In this document: piece after piece, positions 8,689 to 17,143 of the stretch | Layout of the letters: every line of letters starts with the position of its first letter | How positions within the stretch are numbered: position 1 is the first letter of the stretch | The notes under the pieces: model-generated | Told to the model about the DNA's origin: nothing | What the model saw: only the letters and a program-made list of their open reading frames with translations | The model's database searches: none | NCBI GenBank assembly: GCA_963794265.1 | Contig: CAWCDJ010000003.1 | Span: 620,001-684,000 of the forward strand | Reading direction: 5' to 3' | Source: CAWCDJ01 sp963794265 | GTDB lineage: Bacteria > Acidobacteriota > Terriglobia > Bryobacterales > Bryobacteraceae | DNA length: 64,000 bases | Translations under genes and position numbers: made by a program

Positions 8689-9835
8689 CCCGCTATTCCG
8701 CTCCTTTTGGATCGCCGGCTTCGAATCCTCCTGCCAGATCAATTCGACGGGGGTTCGCCTGGATATGATCTCCGCGCTCCAGCACGACGTTAACGCCGCG
8801 GCGGATTACCGCCGGCTGCGGGAAGTCGGAATTTCCGCCGCTCGCGACGGCGTCCGCTGGCACCTGATCGACCGCGCCGGCGCCTACGATTGGTCATCGT
8901 GGGTTCCGATGCTCGAAGCCGCACGGCAGGAGGGCGTGCAGGTGATCTGGGACCTGTGCCACTACGGATGGCCGGACGACCTGGACTTTTTTTCGCCGGC
9001 CTTCGTCGACCGGTATGCCCGCTTCGCCAAAACTGCGGCCCGCATCCTCCGGGAACACACGGACGAGCCGGCGTTCTACGCCCCGGTCAACGAAATCTCG
9101 TTCTTCGCCTGGGCGGCCAGCCGCGACCTGATGTTCCCTTACGCGTACGGGCGCGGCGGCGAGTTGAAAGCCCAGATGGTGCGGGCCGCGCTCGCGGCGA
9201 TCGACGCCATCCATTCCGTGGACCCTTCGGCGCGCATGGTCTTTCCCGAACCCCTCATCCACAACGTTCCTCCGCGATGGCGTCCCTGGAATACCGAACC
9301 TTCCCGGCGCCAGTGCGCCAGCCAGTTCGAAGCGTGGGACATGATCGCCGGGCGCGCGGCCCCGGAACTGGGCGGCGCCGAGCCGTATCTCGACATTATC
9401 GGCGTCAATTTTTACGCCGCCAACCAGTGGGAAGTGCCGGGCGGCCGCAAACTGAACTGGGACGCCGGCTCTGACGACCCGCGCTGGGTGCCCCTCCATA
9501 CGCTTCTGGCCGGGGTGCACGAGCGGTACCGGCGCCCCATCCTGATCGCCGAAACCAGCCACTACGGGGTGGGCCGCGCCGCCTGGCTCGAGGAGGTCGC
9601 GCGCGAAAGCGAACTGGCCGTGCGGCAGGGCGTGCCGCTCGAGGGCGTGTGCCTTTACCCGATTCTCGACCGCTTCGATTGGGAAGACCCGGCGCACTGG
9701 CACAACAGCGGATTGTGGGACATGGTTCCCGACGGTGCGGGCCGATACCAACGCATGCTCAACCCCGAATACAGCCAGGCCCTGCAGGCGGCCCGGCAGC
9801 GGCTGCGGGCGCATTTCTACACACTGGCAGGCTAG
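8675..9835 (+). CDS. Clan GH-A glycosidase, GH1-like
   Basis: 386 residues forming a predicted TIM barrel. Glu140 in PVNEIS fits the acid/base and Glu293 in IAETSHYG fits the nucleophile of clan GH-A retaining enzymes, with spacing and flanks closest to GH1. The N-terminal segment GFESSCQINSTG is also typical of GH1-like barrels, which in bacteria include beta-glucosidase-like proteins fused or linked to sugar synthesis. The ATG lies inside the end of the GH2 gene (14-bp overlap). Substrate unknown; a role in trimming or turning over the glycan made by the downstream transferase-mutase fusion is an inference. Confidence 0.75.
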   Translation: MNPGNPLFRSFWIAGFESSCQINSTGVRLDMISALQHDVNAAADYRRLREVGISAARDGVRWHLIDRAGAYDWSSWVPMLEAARQEGVQVIWDLCHYGWPDDLDFFSPAFVDRYARFAKTAARILREHTDEPAFYAPVNEISFFAWAASRDLMFPYAYGRGGELKAQMVRAALAAIDAIHSVDPSARMVFPEPLIHNVPPRWRPWNTEPSRRQCASQFEAWDMIAGRAAPELGGAEPYLDIIGVNFYAANQWEVPGGRKLNWDAGSDDPRWVPLHTLLAGVHERYRRPILIAETSHYGVGRAAWLEEVARESELAVRQGVPLEGVCLYPILDRFDWEDPAHWHNSGLWDMVPDGAGRYQRMLNPEYSQALQAARQRLRAHFYTLAG

Positions 9836-9912
9836 CTGCATTTCAACTGGCATCGTCCGCCCTTCGGGGGCGTTACGCACCGCAGGATTTTCATGTCCAG
9901 CAGGAGGAAGTA

Positions 9913-12543
9913 ATGCCGTCTAAAGATACCATCGTCACGTTTTCCCACCTGCGCTGGGATTTTGTTTATCAGAGGCCCCAGCATCTGCTGTCGCGGCTGT
10001 CGGCCCACAGCGATGTATTTTTTATAGAGGAGCCGGTCTACTCGGACGAACCGCACCCCCATTGGGAACTGCACCGCCCGGAATCGAACGTCCTGGTCTG
10101 CCGGCCGTGCACTCCTTCGCGCGCACCCGGTTTCAGCGACGAGCAGATGCCGCACCTGCGACGGCTGTTGGGTGAACTCCTCGAACCGCGGGAGCCGGCC
10201 GGATACGTGCTGTGGTTCTACACTCCCATGGCCCTGCCACTGGCGGACGGCCTCGAACCGAGCGTGTTGGTCTACGACTGCATGGACGAGCTCTCCGCGT
10301 TCCTGCACGCGCCGCCGAAACTGCTCGAGCGGGAAGAGCAGTTGTTGCGGAAGGCCGATGTCGTTTTCACCGGAGGGCCCAGCCTCTACCGTGCCAAGAA
10401 GAGCCGGCACTCCAATGTGCATTGCTTCCCATCGAGCGTGGATGCCCGCCATTTCGCCGTGGCCGCCAACGGCATGCCCGAGGCGGAGGACCAGGCGCCC
10501 CTCGCGCATCCGCGACTGGGCTTCTTCGGGGTGATTGACGAACGCTTCGATATTCCCCTCCTGGCGGCGGTTGCCGAAGCGCACCCCGAGTGGCAGTTGG
10601 CGATGGTCGGCCCGGTGGTGAAAATCGACGCCGCGGCGCTGCCCCGGCATCCCAACATCCACTACTTCGGACAGCGCTCCTATCGTCAGTTGCCCGCCTA
10701 CCTGAAGGGCTGGGACGTGTGCCTGTTGCCCTTCGCGCGCAACCGGTCCACGCAGTATATCAGCCCGACCAAGACGCTCGAATACATGGCGGCCGGCAAG
10801 ATGATCGTGAGTACGCCCATTACCGACGTGGCGGAGCCTTACGGCGAAATCGTGTATCTCGGCTCGAGCCACGGGGAATTCATCGCGGCGTGCGAGCGTG
10901 CCCTGGCTGCCGGACCCGAAGAAAAATCGGAACGTCGCGCGCGGATGCGCGAGGTTCTCAAACGCACCTCCTGGGACGATACGGCGGCCCGAATGGGGGA
11001 ACAGATCGCCGCGGTCGCCGAGCGGCGCGGCCGTTGGGCGAGCCGCGAAGGCCGCGCCATCGTCATCGGCGCCGGGCCCACCGGGTTGAGCGCCGCGTAC
11101 CACCTGGGTGAGAATTCGCTCCTGCTCGAACAGAACGCCCGCGTGGGCGGCTGGTGCCGGTCGGTCGAAGTGAATGGGTTCACGTTCGATTATGCCGGCC
11201 ACATCATGTTTTCGAACGAGCCGTACGTCCATCAGCTTTACCAGATGCTGTTGGGCGATAACGTCCACTGGCAGGATCGCGAAGCCTGGATCTACAGCAA
11301 GAATGTCTATACCCGATACCCCTTTCAGGGCTCGCTCTACGGGCTGCCTCCGGAAGTTATCAAGGAATGCATCCTGGGGGCGATCGAAGCGCGCTTCGGC
11401 TCCCTGAAGCCCGCGAAAAAGCCGAACGGCCGCGGCAACGGCGGCTGCAAACCGGGCATTGAAGACTGCTGCGGGGATGGGATTCTGGAAGCTTCCACGC
11501 CGCTGGTGGAAGCTGCCGCGGCTCGCGCGGAGGGCGGCCGGCCCCGGAATTTCGAGGAGTTCATCTACAAAGTCTGGGGCGCGGGAATCGCACGGCATTT
11601 CGCCATTCCCTACAACCGGAAACTGTGGGCGGTTCCGCTGGCCGAGATGGAAACCTCCTGGCTGGGCGGCCGCGTGCCTCTGCCCGACCTCGCCGAGATG
11701 ATCGAAGGAGCGCTCTCCCCGTCTCCCAAGCCGATGGGCCCCAACGCACGCTTCGGCTACCCGCTGCGCGGCGGATTTCAGGCCCTGATGGACGCCTGGC
11801 TTCCGCACCTGAAGGGCGAATTGCGGTTGAACCGCCGCGTGGTGGGGGTTTCGCCGCGCCGCCGCACCGTCACCCTGTCCGACGGTGCCGAACTGCGCTA
11901 CGGCCGGCTGGTCAGCACTATGCCGCTGCCCGCGCTGATCCGCGCCCTGGGCGAAGAAGCGCCGGCCGGGATCCGCGCCGCCGCCTCCGCCCTGAGACAC
12001 GTGTCGGTCCGCTGCGTGCACCTCGGCGTGGGCAGGGAAAAGCTCACCGAGAAGCACTGGATCTACTACCCGGAAGACACCGTCTTCCACCGCATTTTCG
12101 TACAAGGTAATGCCAGCCCCTGGTGCAACCCTCCGGGCGGGTTCGGCCTGACGTGCGAAATCACCTACTCGGGTTCCAAACCGCTGCCCTCGGAAGGCGA
12201 CGACCTGGTGCGGCTCTGCCTCGAAGACTGCCGGCGGGTCGGCATCATCGGTGCCGCGGATCCGATCCTGGCAACTGCCCAGTGCGACCTGCCTTACGCC
12301 TACGTGGTGTACGACCACGGCCGGGAAGCCGCCGTGCGCTCGATTCGCGATTGGCTGGCCGACCGCGACATCCTCCTCGCCGGACGCTACAGCGAGTGGG
12401 AATACTACAATTCCGACCACGCGTTCATCGCCGGCCAGAAAGCCGCCGGGCAGGCGGCCGCGCGGAGCGAAGCCGGGCCGGCGGCCGAACTCCTTCCGGA
12501 AGCCGCCCGGACGCTCAGTCCATCTGCTGGAGATACTGCGTGA
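9913..12543 (+). CDS. Fusion: glycosyltransferase (N) and UDP-galactopyranose-mutase-like flavoprotein (C)
   Basis: 876 residues from ATG 9913, which has AGGAGG just upstream; the open frame reaches further 5' but only through the preceding gene. Residues 1-370 are a GT-B glycosyltransferase (RPQHLL near the start, then SPTKTLEYMAAGK in the donor-site region). At about 381 a Rossmann FAD motif IVIGAGPTGLSAAYHL begins. The rest resembles eukaryotic-type UDP-galactopyranose mutase: YAGHIMFSN (flavin-side His), RYPFQG, IPYNRKLWAVP, SWLGGRVPLPDL, LVSTMP, IYYPED and GRYSEWEY. A Cys-containing, low-complexity insert sits near 500-540. One chain may isomerise UDP-galactose and use the product (inference); another FAD amine-oxidase-like role is possible. 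Confidence 0.8.
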   Translation: MPSKDTIVTFSHLRWDFVYQRPQHLLSRLSAHSDVFFIEEPVYSDEPHPHWELHRPESNVLVCRPCTPSRAPGFSDEQMPHLRRLLGELLEPREPAGYVLWFYTPMALPLADGLEPSVLVYDCMDELSAFLHAPPKLLEREEQLLRKADVVFTGGPSLYRAKKSRHSNVHCFPSSVDARHFAVAANGMPEAEDQAPLAHPRLGFFGVIDERFDIPLLAAVAEAHPEWQLAMVGPVVKIDAAALPRHPNIHYFGQRSYRQLPAYLKGWDVCLLPFARNRSTQYISPTKTLEYMAAGKMIVSTPITDVAEPYGEIVYLGSSHGEFIAACERALAAGPEEKSERRARMREVLKRTSWDDTAARMGEQIAAVAERRGRWASREGRAIVIGAGPTGLSAAYHLGENSLLLEQNARVGGWCRSVEVNGFTFDYAGHIMFSNEPYVHQLYQMLLGDNVHWQDREAWIYSKNVYTRYPFQGSLYGLPPEVIKECILGAIEARFGSLKPAKKPNGRGNGGCKPGIEDCCGDGILEASTPLVEAAAARAEGGRPRNFEEFIYKVWGAGIARHFAIPYNRKLWAVPLAEMETSWLGGRVPLPDLAEMIEGALSPSPKPMGPNARFGYPLRGGFQALMDAWLPHLKGELRLNRRVVGVSPRRRTVTLSDGAELRYGRLVSTMPLPALIRALGEEAPAGIRAAASALRHVSVRCVHLGVGREKLTEKHWIYYPEDTVFHRIFVQGNASPWCNPPGGFGLTCEITYSGSKPLPSEGDDLVRLCLEDCRRVGIIGAADPILATAQCDLPYAYVVYDHGREAAVRSIRDWLADRDILLAGRYSEWEYYNSDHAFIAGQKAAGQAAARSEAGPAAELLPEAARTLSPSAGDTA

Positions 12544-12715
12544 CGGCTTCCCGCAACAACGCGGAGACCAGTTGATTCGGCTCTCCGGCGATCTTGCGCC
12601 GCGCGGATTCGCGAATCAGGCGCTCGTAGAGGTCTGGAGGAAGCGTCACGGTGACTTTTCGGAAGCTGCCCTTTTCGCCGTGAGGCGGGTTGGCGTCGTA
12701 AAAGATATCTCTCAT
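12515..12715 (-). CDS. Ribbon-helix-helix DNA-binding protein
   Basis: 66 residues. After an N-terminal tail, KVTVTLPPDLYERL forms the beta strand and first helix, and a second helix ends in LVSALLREAVTQYL, the CopG/Arc-type ribbon-helix-helix fold. Such proteins bind DNA as dimers and often repress their own operon. It starts 7 bp beyond the antiporter stop on the same strand, so it is the last gene of the P-II/Amt/antiporter block. Its 3' end overlaps the convergent transferase-mutase gene by 29 bp. No toxin gene is next to it, so an antitoxin role is not supported. Confidence 0.8.
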   Translation of the reverse strand: MRDIFYDANPPHGEKGSFRKVTVTLPPDLYERLIRESARRKIAGEPNQLVSALLREAVTQYLQQMD

Positions 12716-12721
12716 TTTCGC

Positions 12722-13960
12722 TTATCTCAGGGGGAGGAATTCTTCTTCCATCTCTGTACCCTCCTCCCTCGTCAGACCCCGGTAGGCGATCTTGATCAGG
12801 GGAGGAGCGACTAGCGTAGTGGCCACCGACATGAACACGACGACTCCGTAGCTTCCTCGCGACAGAATCCCGAGTCCGAGGCCGATCTGGGCGACCACCA
12901 TCCCCACCTCGCCCCTCGGAATCATCCCCACACCCACCCGCAACGCTTCCGTCCTTCCCAGGGAAGCCGCGCCCAGCCCGCACCCGATGAACTTGGAGAC
13001 CACCGCCGCGGCCAGAATCGCCAATGCCAGGAACGCCGTCGAAGCCTGGGAGAACGCGGAAAGGTCCACGTGCAGCCCCACCCCCACGAGGAAGAACGGC
13101 ACCAGCAGTTCCGCCACCCCGTGCGACAGGTCGCGTTCTCTCTGCCCGGCGCTTTCTCCCAGCGCCAGGCCCGCCAGAAACGCCCCCACGATCGCGGCGA
13201 CGCCCGTATAGACCGCCAGCAGCGCCAGCGCGAAAAGCAGGGTGATCGACAGCACGAAGCGCGACTCGGCCACCTTCAGGCGGTTGTCGACATGCGGCAC
13301 CACGCGTCTCATCGTGTGGGTTCCCCACTTGGCGACGATCACCGTGAAACCGATGGCGCTCGCGGCGGTCAGCGAGAGCCCCAGCACGTCCAGTTTCCCG
13401 TGCGTCAGGCTGCTCACCACGGCCAGCACCAGCAATCCGAGCACGTCGTCGATCACGGCGGCGGCCAGAATGATCTTGCTCGAGATTTCGTGCAGCAGCC
13501 CCTTGGTTGCGAGAACCTGGGCCGTGATCCCGACGCTGGTGGCCACCATGGATGCTCCCACGAACACCGCCTCGTGGCCGCCCGCGCCCCAAAGCAGCAG
13601 GATGCCGGTGCCCATCACGAATGGCACCAGCACGCCCGAACACGCCACCAGGGTGGCCGTGCCCCCGACTTTCAGCAGCTCCGAGGATTTCACCTCCAGC
13701 CCCACCCGGAACAGCAGGAACATGGCTCCCAGGTCCGAAAGGGCGCTCAGAAGTTCGTTCGGAGCGAGCCACCCCAACAGGCTCGGGCCGATGAGGACGC
13801 CGGCCAGAATTTCGCCCACGATCCCTGGCTGTCCCAGGCGTTCGGCCAGCTCCGCCATGAGCTTCGCCGAAACGAAAACCAGCAGCATCGAAAGTGGGAT
13901 TTTGGCGGCCCCTTCGGACCCGAAAAACACCAGAAGCGATGGCGAAACAGTGAGTGGCAT
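12722..13960 (-). CDS. CPA2-family sodium/proton antiporter
   Basis: 412 residues with about 12 membrane segments and no C-terminal TrkA-N domain. VIDDVLGLL carries the Asp-Asp pair found in electrogenic NapA-like exchangers, rather than the Gln-Asp of Kef potassium efflux proteins, and LGAMFLLFRVGLE is the family's helix 3 motif. It should exchange Na+ (or K+) for protons across the inner membrane. It starts 10 bp after a tiny membrane protein gene and is followed by the ribbon-helix-helix gene. Its place below amt suggests that it balances ions during ammonium uptake (inference). Confidence 0.88.
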   Translation of the reverse strand: MPLTVSPSLLVFFGSEGAAKIPLSMLLVFVSAKLMAELAERLGQPGIVGEILAGVLIGPSLLGWLAPNELLSALSDLGAMFLLFRVGLEVKSSELLKVGGTATLVACSGVLVPFVMGTGILLLWGAGGHEAVFVGASMVATSVGITAQVLATKGLLHEISSKIILAAAVIDDVLGLLVLAVVSSLTHGKLDVLGLSLTAASAIGFTVIVAKWGTHTMRRVVPHVDNRLKVAESRFVLSITLLFALALLAVYTGVAAIVGAFLAGLALGESAGQRERDLSHGVAELLVPFFLVGVGLHVDLSAFSQASTAFLALAILAAAVVSKFIGCGLGAASLGRTEALRVGVGMIPRGEVGMVVAQIGLGLGILSRGSYGVVVFMSVATTLVAPPLIKIAYRGLTREEGTEMEEEFLPLR

Positions 13961-13970
13961 GGGACCCGGT

Positions 13971-14117
13971 TTACGTGGCGCGCGACGTGCGCCGCATGAA
14001 CATGGCGGCGCCGCTCAATCCGGCCAGAACCGCCAGCGGAGGCGCCCCGTTCGTAAGTAGGAAATAGGCGGCCAGAATGCTGGCGCCGGCAAAATAGCTC
14101 CACTTCGGTTTCATCAT
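13971..14117 (-). CDS. 48-residue membrane protein, unknown
   Basis: Starts at ATG 14117, which overlaps the stop of the upstream TPR gene in ATGATGA; a second ATG at 14114 follows. The product is one or two hydrophobic segments (WSYFAGASILAAYFLL and a second around residues 29-41) with a basic C-terminus (RRTSRAT). I do not recognise a family. The start overlap and tight spacing to the antiporter argue that it is real and co-translated. Confidence 0.6.
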   Translation of the reverse strand: MMKPKWSYFAGASILAAYFLLTNGAPPLAVLAGLSGAAMFMRRTSRAT

Positions 14118-14632
14118 TTCAGGTACACCGCCAGGCAGAGAATCATGGTCATGGCGGCCAGCCAGACGGCCGGCCAGGTCAACGGTTTGGTCCACTCCGG
14201 CTTCTGCGTGCCCTCGCGCATCAGCCGCCGGATTTCGAGCAGTTGTTTGCGCGCGAGCGACAGCTCCCAGTTGTTCCGCGCCAGTTCCGAGGCCTTGAGG
14301 GTTTCTTCCTCGGCGCGGTGCAGGGCCCGTAGCCGGTAGTGCAGCTCGGCGTACTTGAGCTGCGCGAAGAAATTATCCGGTTCCAGTTGGACCGCCGCTT
14401 CCAGCGCGTCCATGGATCTGTACACGTCGAAGTTCATGGCGTGCGCCATGCCGAGGCAGGTTCGCAGGTCCGCCGAGCGGGGGTTCTCGCCGCACGCCGT
14501 TTCCAGGGTCTGGATGTACTCCCGCAGTTTGGCCGGCGAGACCGTGTGAGGGTCTCGCCAGGGAACCGGGGGAAGCCGCAGCGGCGCGCTTTGCGCAAGC
14601 TCGCCGCTGATGGTTGTGAGTTCGGCGCTCAT
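14114..14632 (-). CDS. TPR-like protein with C-terminal membrane anchor
   Basis: 172 residues from ATG 14632, two bases after the amt stop; an ATG at 14644 would overlap amt. The centre (about 40-110) shows tetratricopeptide-like helices, for example DVYRSMDALEAAVQLEPDN and the following YAELHYRL, then a charged helix and a final membrane segment (about 153-170). This is a tail-anchored scaffold facing the cytoplasm. It sits directly after amt and before a tiny membrane protein and an antiporter, so it may organise a membrane complex (inference). No known family name can be assigned. Confidence 0.75.
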   Translation of the reverse strand: MSAELTTISGELAQSAPLRLPPVPWRDPHTVSPAKLREYIQTLETACGENPRSADLRTCLGMAHAMNFDVYRSMDALEAAVQLEPDNFFAQLKYAELHYRLRALHRAEEETLKASELARNNWELSLARKQLLEIRRLMREGTQKPEWTKPLTWPAVWLAAMTMILCLAVYLK

Positions 14633-14633
14633 G

Positions 14634-16245
14634 TTACTGGGCACCAGCCGGCCGCGCCTTGAGCTCGAACTCGGGGTATCCGAGCTGGCCCATTTCGGGC
14701 AGATCCAGACCTTCCAGCTCCGCCTTCGCGGAAACGCGCTGGCCGATGATCTTGTCCACCACCATGTTGACCGCGAAGCTGAAGCAGAAGACGAAGCCGA
14801 TCAGCGTCACCACTCCGATCAACTGCGCCACCAACTGGCTCGCATCGCCGTAGAACAGCCCCGTAACCGATCCGTTGACGCCGTTCCACGAGCCGCCGTA
14901 ATTGCTCTTGCCATCGGCGAAGAGGCCCACCGAAATAACGCCCCACAGGCCGTTGGTGCCATGAACCGAAATGGCGCCCACCGGGTCGTCCACCTTCATC
15001 ACCCGGTCCACGAACTCGACCGAGAGGCATACCAGCACGCCGGCAATCAATCCGATGATCGTGGCGCCCACGGAGTTCACGAAACCGGAAGGCGCGGTGA
15101 TCGCCACCAGCCCCGCCAGCAGGCCGTTGCCCGACATCGAGGCATCCGGCTTGCCATAGCGCATCCACATGTAGAACATGGCGCCGAAGCCGCCGGCCAT
15201 CCCGGCCAGCATCGTGTTGACCGCGATCGAGCCGATGCGCAGGCTGCCGTTGCCGGAAGCGCCCAGCGTCGAGCCGGGGTTGAAGCCGAACCAGCCGAAC
15301 GCCAGGATGAAGCAGCCCGTCAGCACCAGCACGATATCGTGGCCGATGATGGCGTTGGGCTTGCCGGTCCGCGTAAATTTGCCGAGCCGCGGGCCGATGA
15401 TGATCGACAGCGCCAGCGCGGTCAACCCGCCGACGGCGTGCACCACCCCCGAGCCGGCGAAATCGCAGTAGCCCTTGCCCAGTCCGAAATTCGCTCCCAG
15501 GTTGGCCAGCCACCCGCCGCCCCACGCCCAGTTGGCGAAAAGCGGATAGGTGAACGCGCCCATGATGAACGAGGAAACGATGAACGCCGCGTACTTCCAG
15601 CGCTCGGCGGCCGAACCGGTGACGATGGTCAGCGCGGTGTCCATGAACACCATCTGGAACAGGAAGAGCACCATCACGCCCACGTCATACGTCCCGCCCT
15701 GTGTCAGGAAGATTCCGTGCTGGCCGAACAGGCCGAACGGCTTGCCGAACAGCGTCGATGGTCCATTCCTGGCTGAGCGGCGCGGCGCCGCCCAGGTTGG
15801 CTATCCCGCCCACGCCGCCCATCTGGATGGCGAATCCGATCAGCCAGTAGGCCAGCATGCCGACGCCGTACACCATGAAGTTCATCATCATGGTGTGGTT
15901 GGCGTTCTTGGCGCGGCACAGCCCGGTTTCCACGATCGCGAAGCCCGCCTGCATGAACATGACCAGGAAGCCGGTGATCAACGTCCAGACAAAGTTGATG
16001 GCGATTTTGTTCTGCCCGACCTGGTTGACTACGTCGTCGATGGTCAGGCCCTTCTTGGCATCGGAAACCGAGACATCCGATACCGTTCCCGTGATACTGC
16101 CACCCGGGTCGCCCTGGGCCTTCGCATCGGCCTTCGGCGCTTCGACATTCTTTACGTCGTTCGTGGTGATGGCCGCCGGCGCTTGTGCAAAGGCCAGCCC
16201 GGCCAGAAGAAAGATCGTTGTAATGAGTAGAGTAGATCGCTTCAC
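14634..16245 (-). pseudogene. amt: Ammonium transporter Amt, reading frame broken by one extra base
   Basis: The start is GTG 16245 with GGAGGAAA upstream, giving a signal peptide (KRSTLLITTIFLLAGLAFA) as in many Amt proteins. The first part (16245 to about 15757) encodes the early helices and ends in APLSQEWTI. The frame is then lost, and the rest of Amt resumes one base later with TLFGKPFGLFGQHGIF and runs in a single frame to 14634. Removing one base near 15756 gives an uninterrupted 536-residue Amt (1612 bp is 3n+1). The downstream part has FGFNPGSTL-type and VHGTNGLWG motifs, including the pore-lining HGTNG. No slippery heptamer is present. It may be a sequencing error or a fresh mutation. 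Confidence 0.85.
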
Positions 16246-16249
16246 GAAG

Positions 16250-16432
16250 CTATTTCCTCCAGATCGCATTTTTCAGATAGGCGGGGTTGAGCACGCCGAT
16301 GATTCCGGTCAGGCTGATCGCCAGCCCCACCAGTACGATCGCCATGCGGGCACCGACTGCCGACGCCATTGCCACGCTCAGCACGCTGATAATAAAACCG
16401 AGAAACGTAATCGCTAATCCGATGATGGCCAT
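16250..16432 (-). CDS. 60-residue two-helix membrane protein, unknown
   Basis: ATG 16432 is preceded by GAGGAGAA. The protein is almost entirely two hydrophobic helices (about 2-22 and 27-46) joined by GARM, ending in the basic tail YLKNAIWRK. It ends 4 bp before the amt start, and its last codons contain the amt ribosome-binding site, so the two are translationally linked. I do not recognise a family. A small accessory subunit of the ammonium channel is one possibility (inference). Confidence 0.7.
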   Translation of the reverse strand: MAIIGLAITFLGFIISVLSVAMASAVGARMAIVLVGLAISLTGIIGVLNPAYLKNAIWRK

Positions 16433-16443
16433 GTCTTCTCCTC

Positions 16444-16623
16444 TCACTCCTCCGTATGTTCCCAGGGCTTGCACCTGGCGAAGAGCCCTATCGATATGCC
16501 CAGCGCTACCAGCCCGGCCAGCAGCGCGACTACGCTGTAATCCGCCGCCAGCCCCGCGGCAATTAAAACAAATGCCACCAGAAACAGCACCACGCCTTGC
16601 GCCTGTGTCTTATTCGCTCCCAT
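16444..16623 (-). CDS. 59-residue two-helix membrane protein, unknown
   Basis: ATG 16623 has AGGAG eight bases upstream. After a short polar start (GANKTQAQ) come two hydrophobic helices (about 9-27 and 29-48), then ARCKPWEHTEE at the C-terminus. It lies between glnB and the second tiny membrane gene, 11 bp before the latter. The in-frame upstream ATG at 16677 would add an unlikely polar leader without a ribosome-binding site. Function unknown. Confidence 0.7.
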   Translation of the reverse strand: MGANKTQAQGVVLFLVAFVLIAAGLAADYSVVALLAGLVALGISIGLFARCKPWEHTEE

Positions 16624-16651
16624 AAATTGATCTCCTGTTTCGGAATTCTCC

Positions 16652-16668
16652 GGCCGCATGGGGCGGCC
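16652..16668 (-). promoter_or_regulatory. Intercistronic hairpin between glnB and the small membrane genes
   Basis: Perfect 6-bp stem GGCCGC/GCGGCC with a 5-base loop, in the 64-bp gap after glnB. There is no T-run, so it could stabilise or partly attenuate the message rather than end it. Confidence 0.45.
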
Positions 16669-16687
16669 ACCCTTCATGCAAAGCGCC

Positions 16688-17026
16688 CTAGAGCGCCGCT
16701 TCCCCCCGCTCGTCGTTGCGGATACGGATGGCGTCGGAAATGTCGTAGCTGAACACCTTTCCGTCGCCGATCTTGCCGGTGCGAGCCGCCTCCGTCAGCA
16801 CCTTGATGACTTCGGAGTAGCGGTCGGCGGAGACCACGATCTCCAGTTTCACCTTGGGCAGGAGATCGACGTTGTATTCCTGCCCGCGGTAGGTTTCGGT
16901 GTGCCCTTTCTGCCGCCCGTGGCCGCGCACATCGCAGATGGTCATGCCATCGATTCCGATGGCCTGCAGCGCTTCCTTTACGGCTTCCAGTTTGAAGGGC
17001 TGGATAATTGCCTCGATTTTCTTCAT
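16688..17026 (-). CDS. glnB: Nitrogen regulatory protein P-II
   Basis: 112 residues, the family length. The T-loop YRGQEYNVDLLPK holds the Tyr (position 51) that is uridylylated in many bacteria, and the B-loop TGKIGDGKVF binds ATP. P-II senses 2-oxoglutarate and the ATP/ADP ratio, and its GlnK form plugs Amt channels. With amt in the same operon this is functionally GlnK-like, although the sequence alone does not separate GlnB from GlnK. A perfect 14-bp palindrome lies 34 bp upstream of the start. Confidence 0.93.
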   Translation of the reverse strand: MKKIEAIIQPFKLEAVKEALQAIGIDGMTICDVRGHGRQKGHTETYRGQEYNVDLLPKVKLEIVVSADRYSEVIKVLTEAARTGKIGDGKVFSYDISDAIRIRNDERGEAAL

Positions 17027-17059
17027 CGGTTTTTACCGTCCCTGTAACATTGCTAGGTT

Positions 17060-17073
17060 TTCCCACGTGGGAA
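17060..17073. promoter_or_regulatory. Perfect palindrome upstream of glnB
   Basis: TTCCCACGTGGGAA is a 14-bp perfect palindrome, 34 bp from the glnB start and in the gap after the porin gene's end. Its size and position suggest a dimeric regulator site for the nitrogen operon. The binding protein is unknown; it does not match the NtrC or sigma-54 consensus. Confidence 0.5.
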
Positions 17074-17143
17074 CAGGCGGAGACCGCCCGTACCGCGAGC
17101 CCTGATTGAGGGGAATCGACGCCCGGCGCGCCCAACCCCGGTG

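Noticed and set aside
9832..12420. 862-residue open frame on the minus strand
   Set aside because: It is the antisense shadow of the transferase-mutase fusion; high GC keeps frames open and the translation has no recognisable domains.
12515..12715. Antitoxin of a toxin-antitoxin pair
   Set aside because: The ribbon-helix-helix fold fits, but no toxin-sized gene flanks it; the neighbours are the antiporter and the convergent fusion gene.
15752..15760. Programmed frameshift in amt
   Set aside because: No slippery heptamer or downstream structure seen at the break; amt is not known to use frameshifting.
16624..16687. Sigma-54 promoter before the small membrane genes
   Set aside because: The GG and GC doublets are nine bases apart instead of ten, and the consensus flanks are absent.
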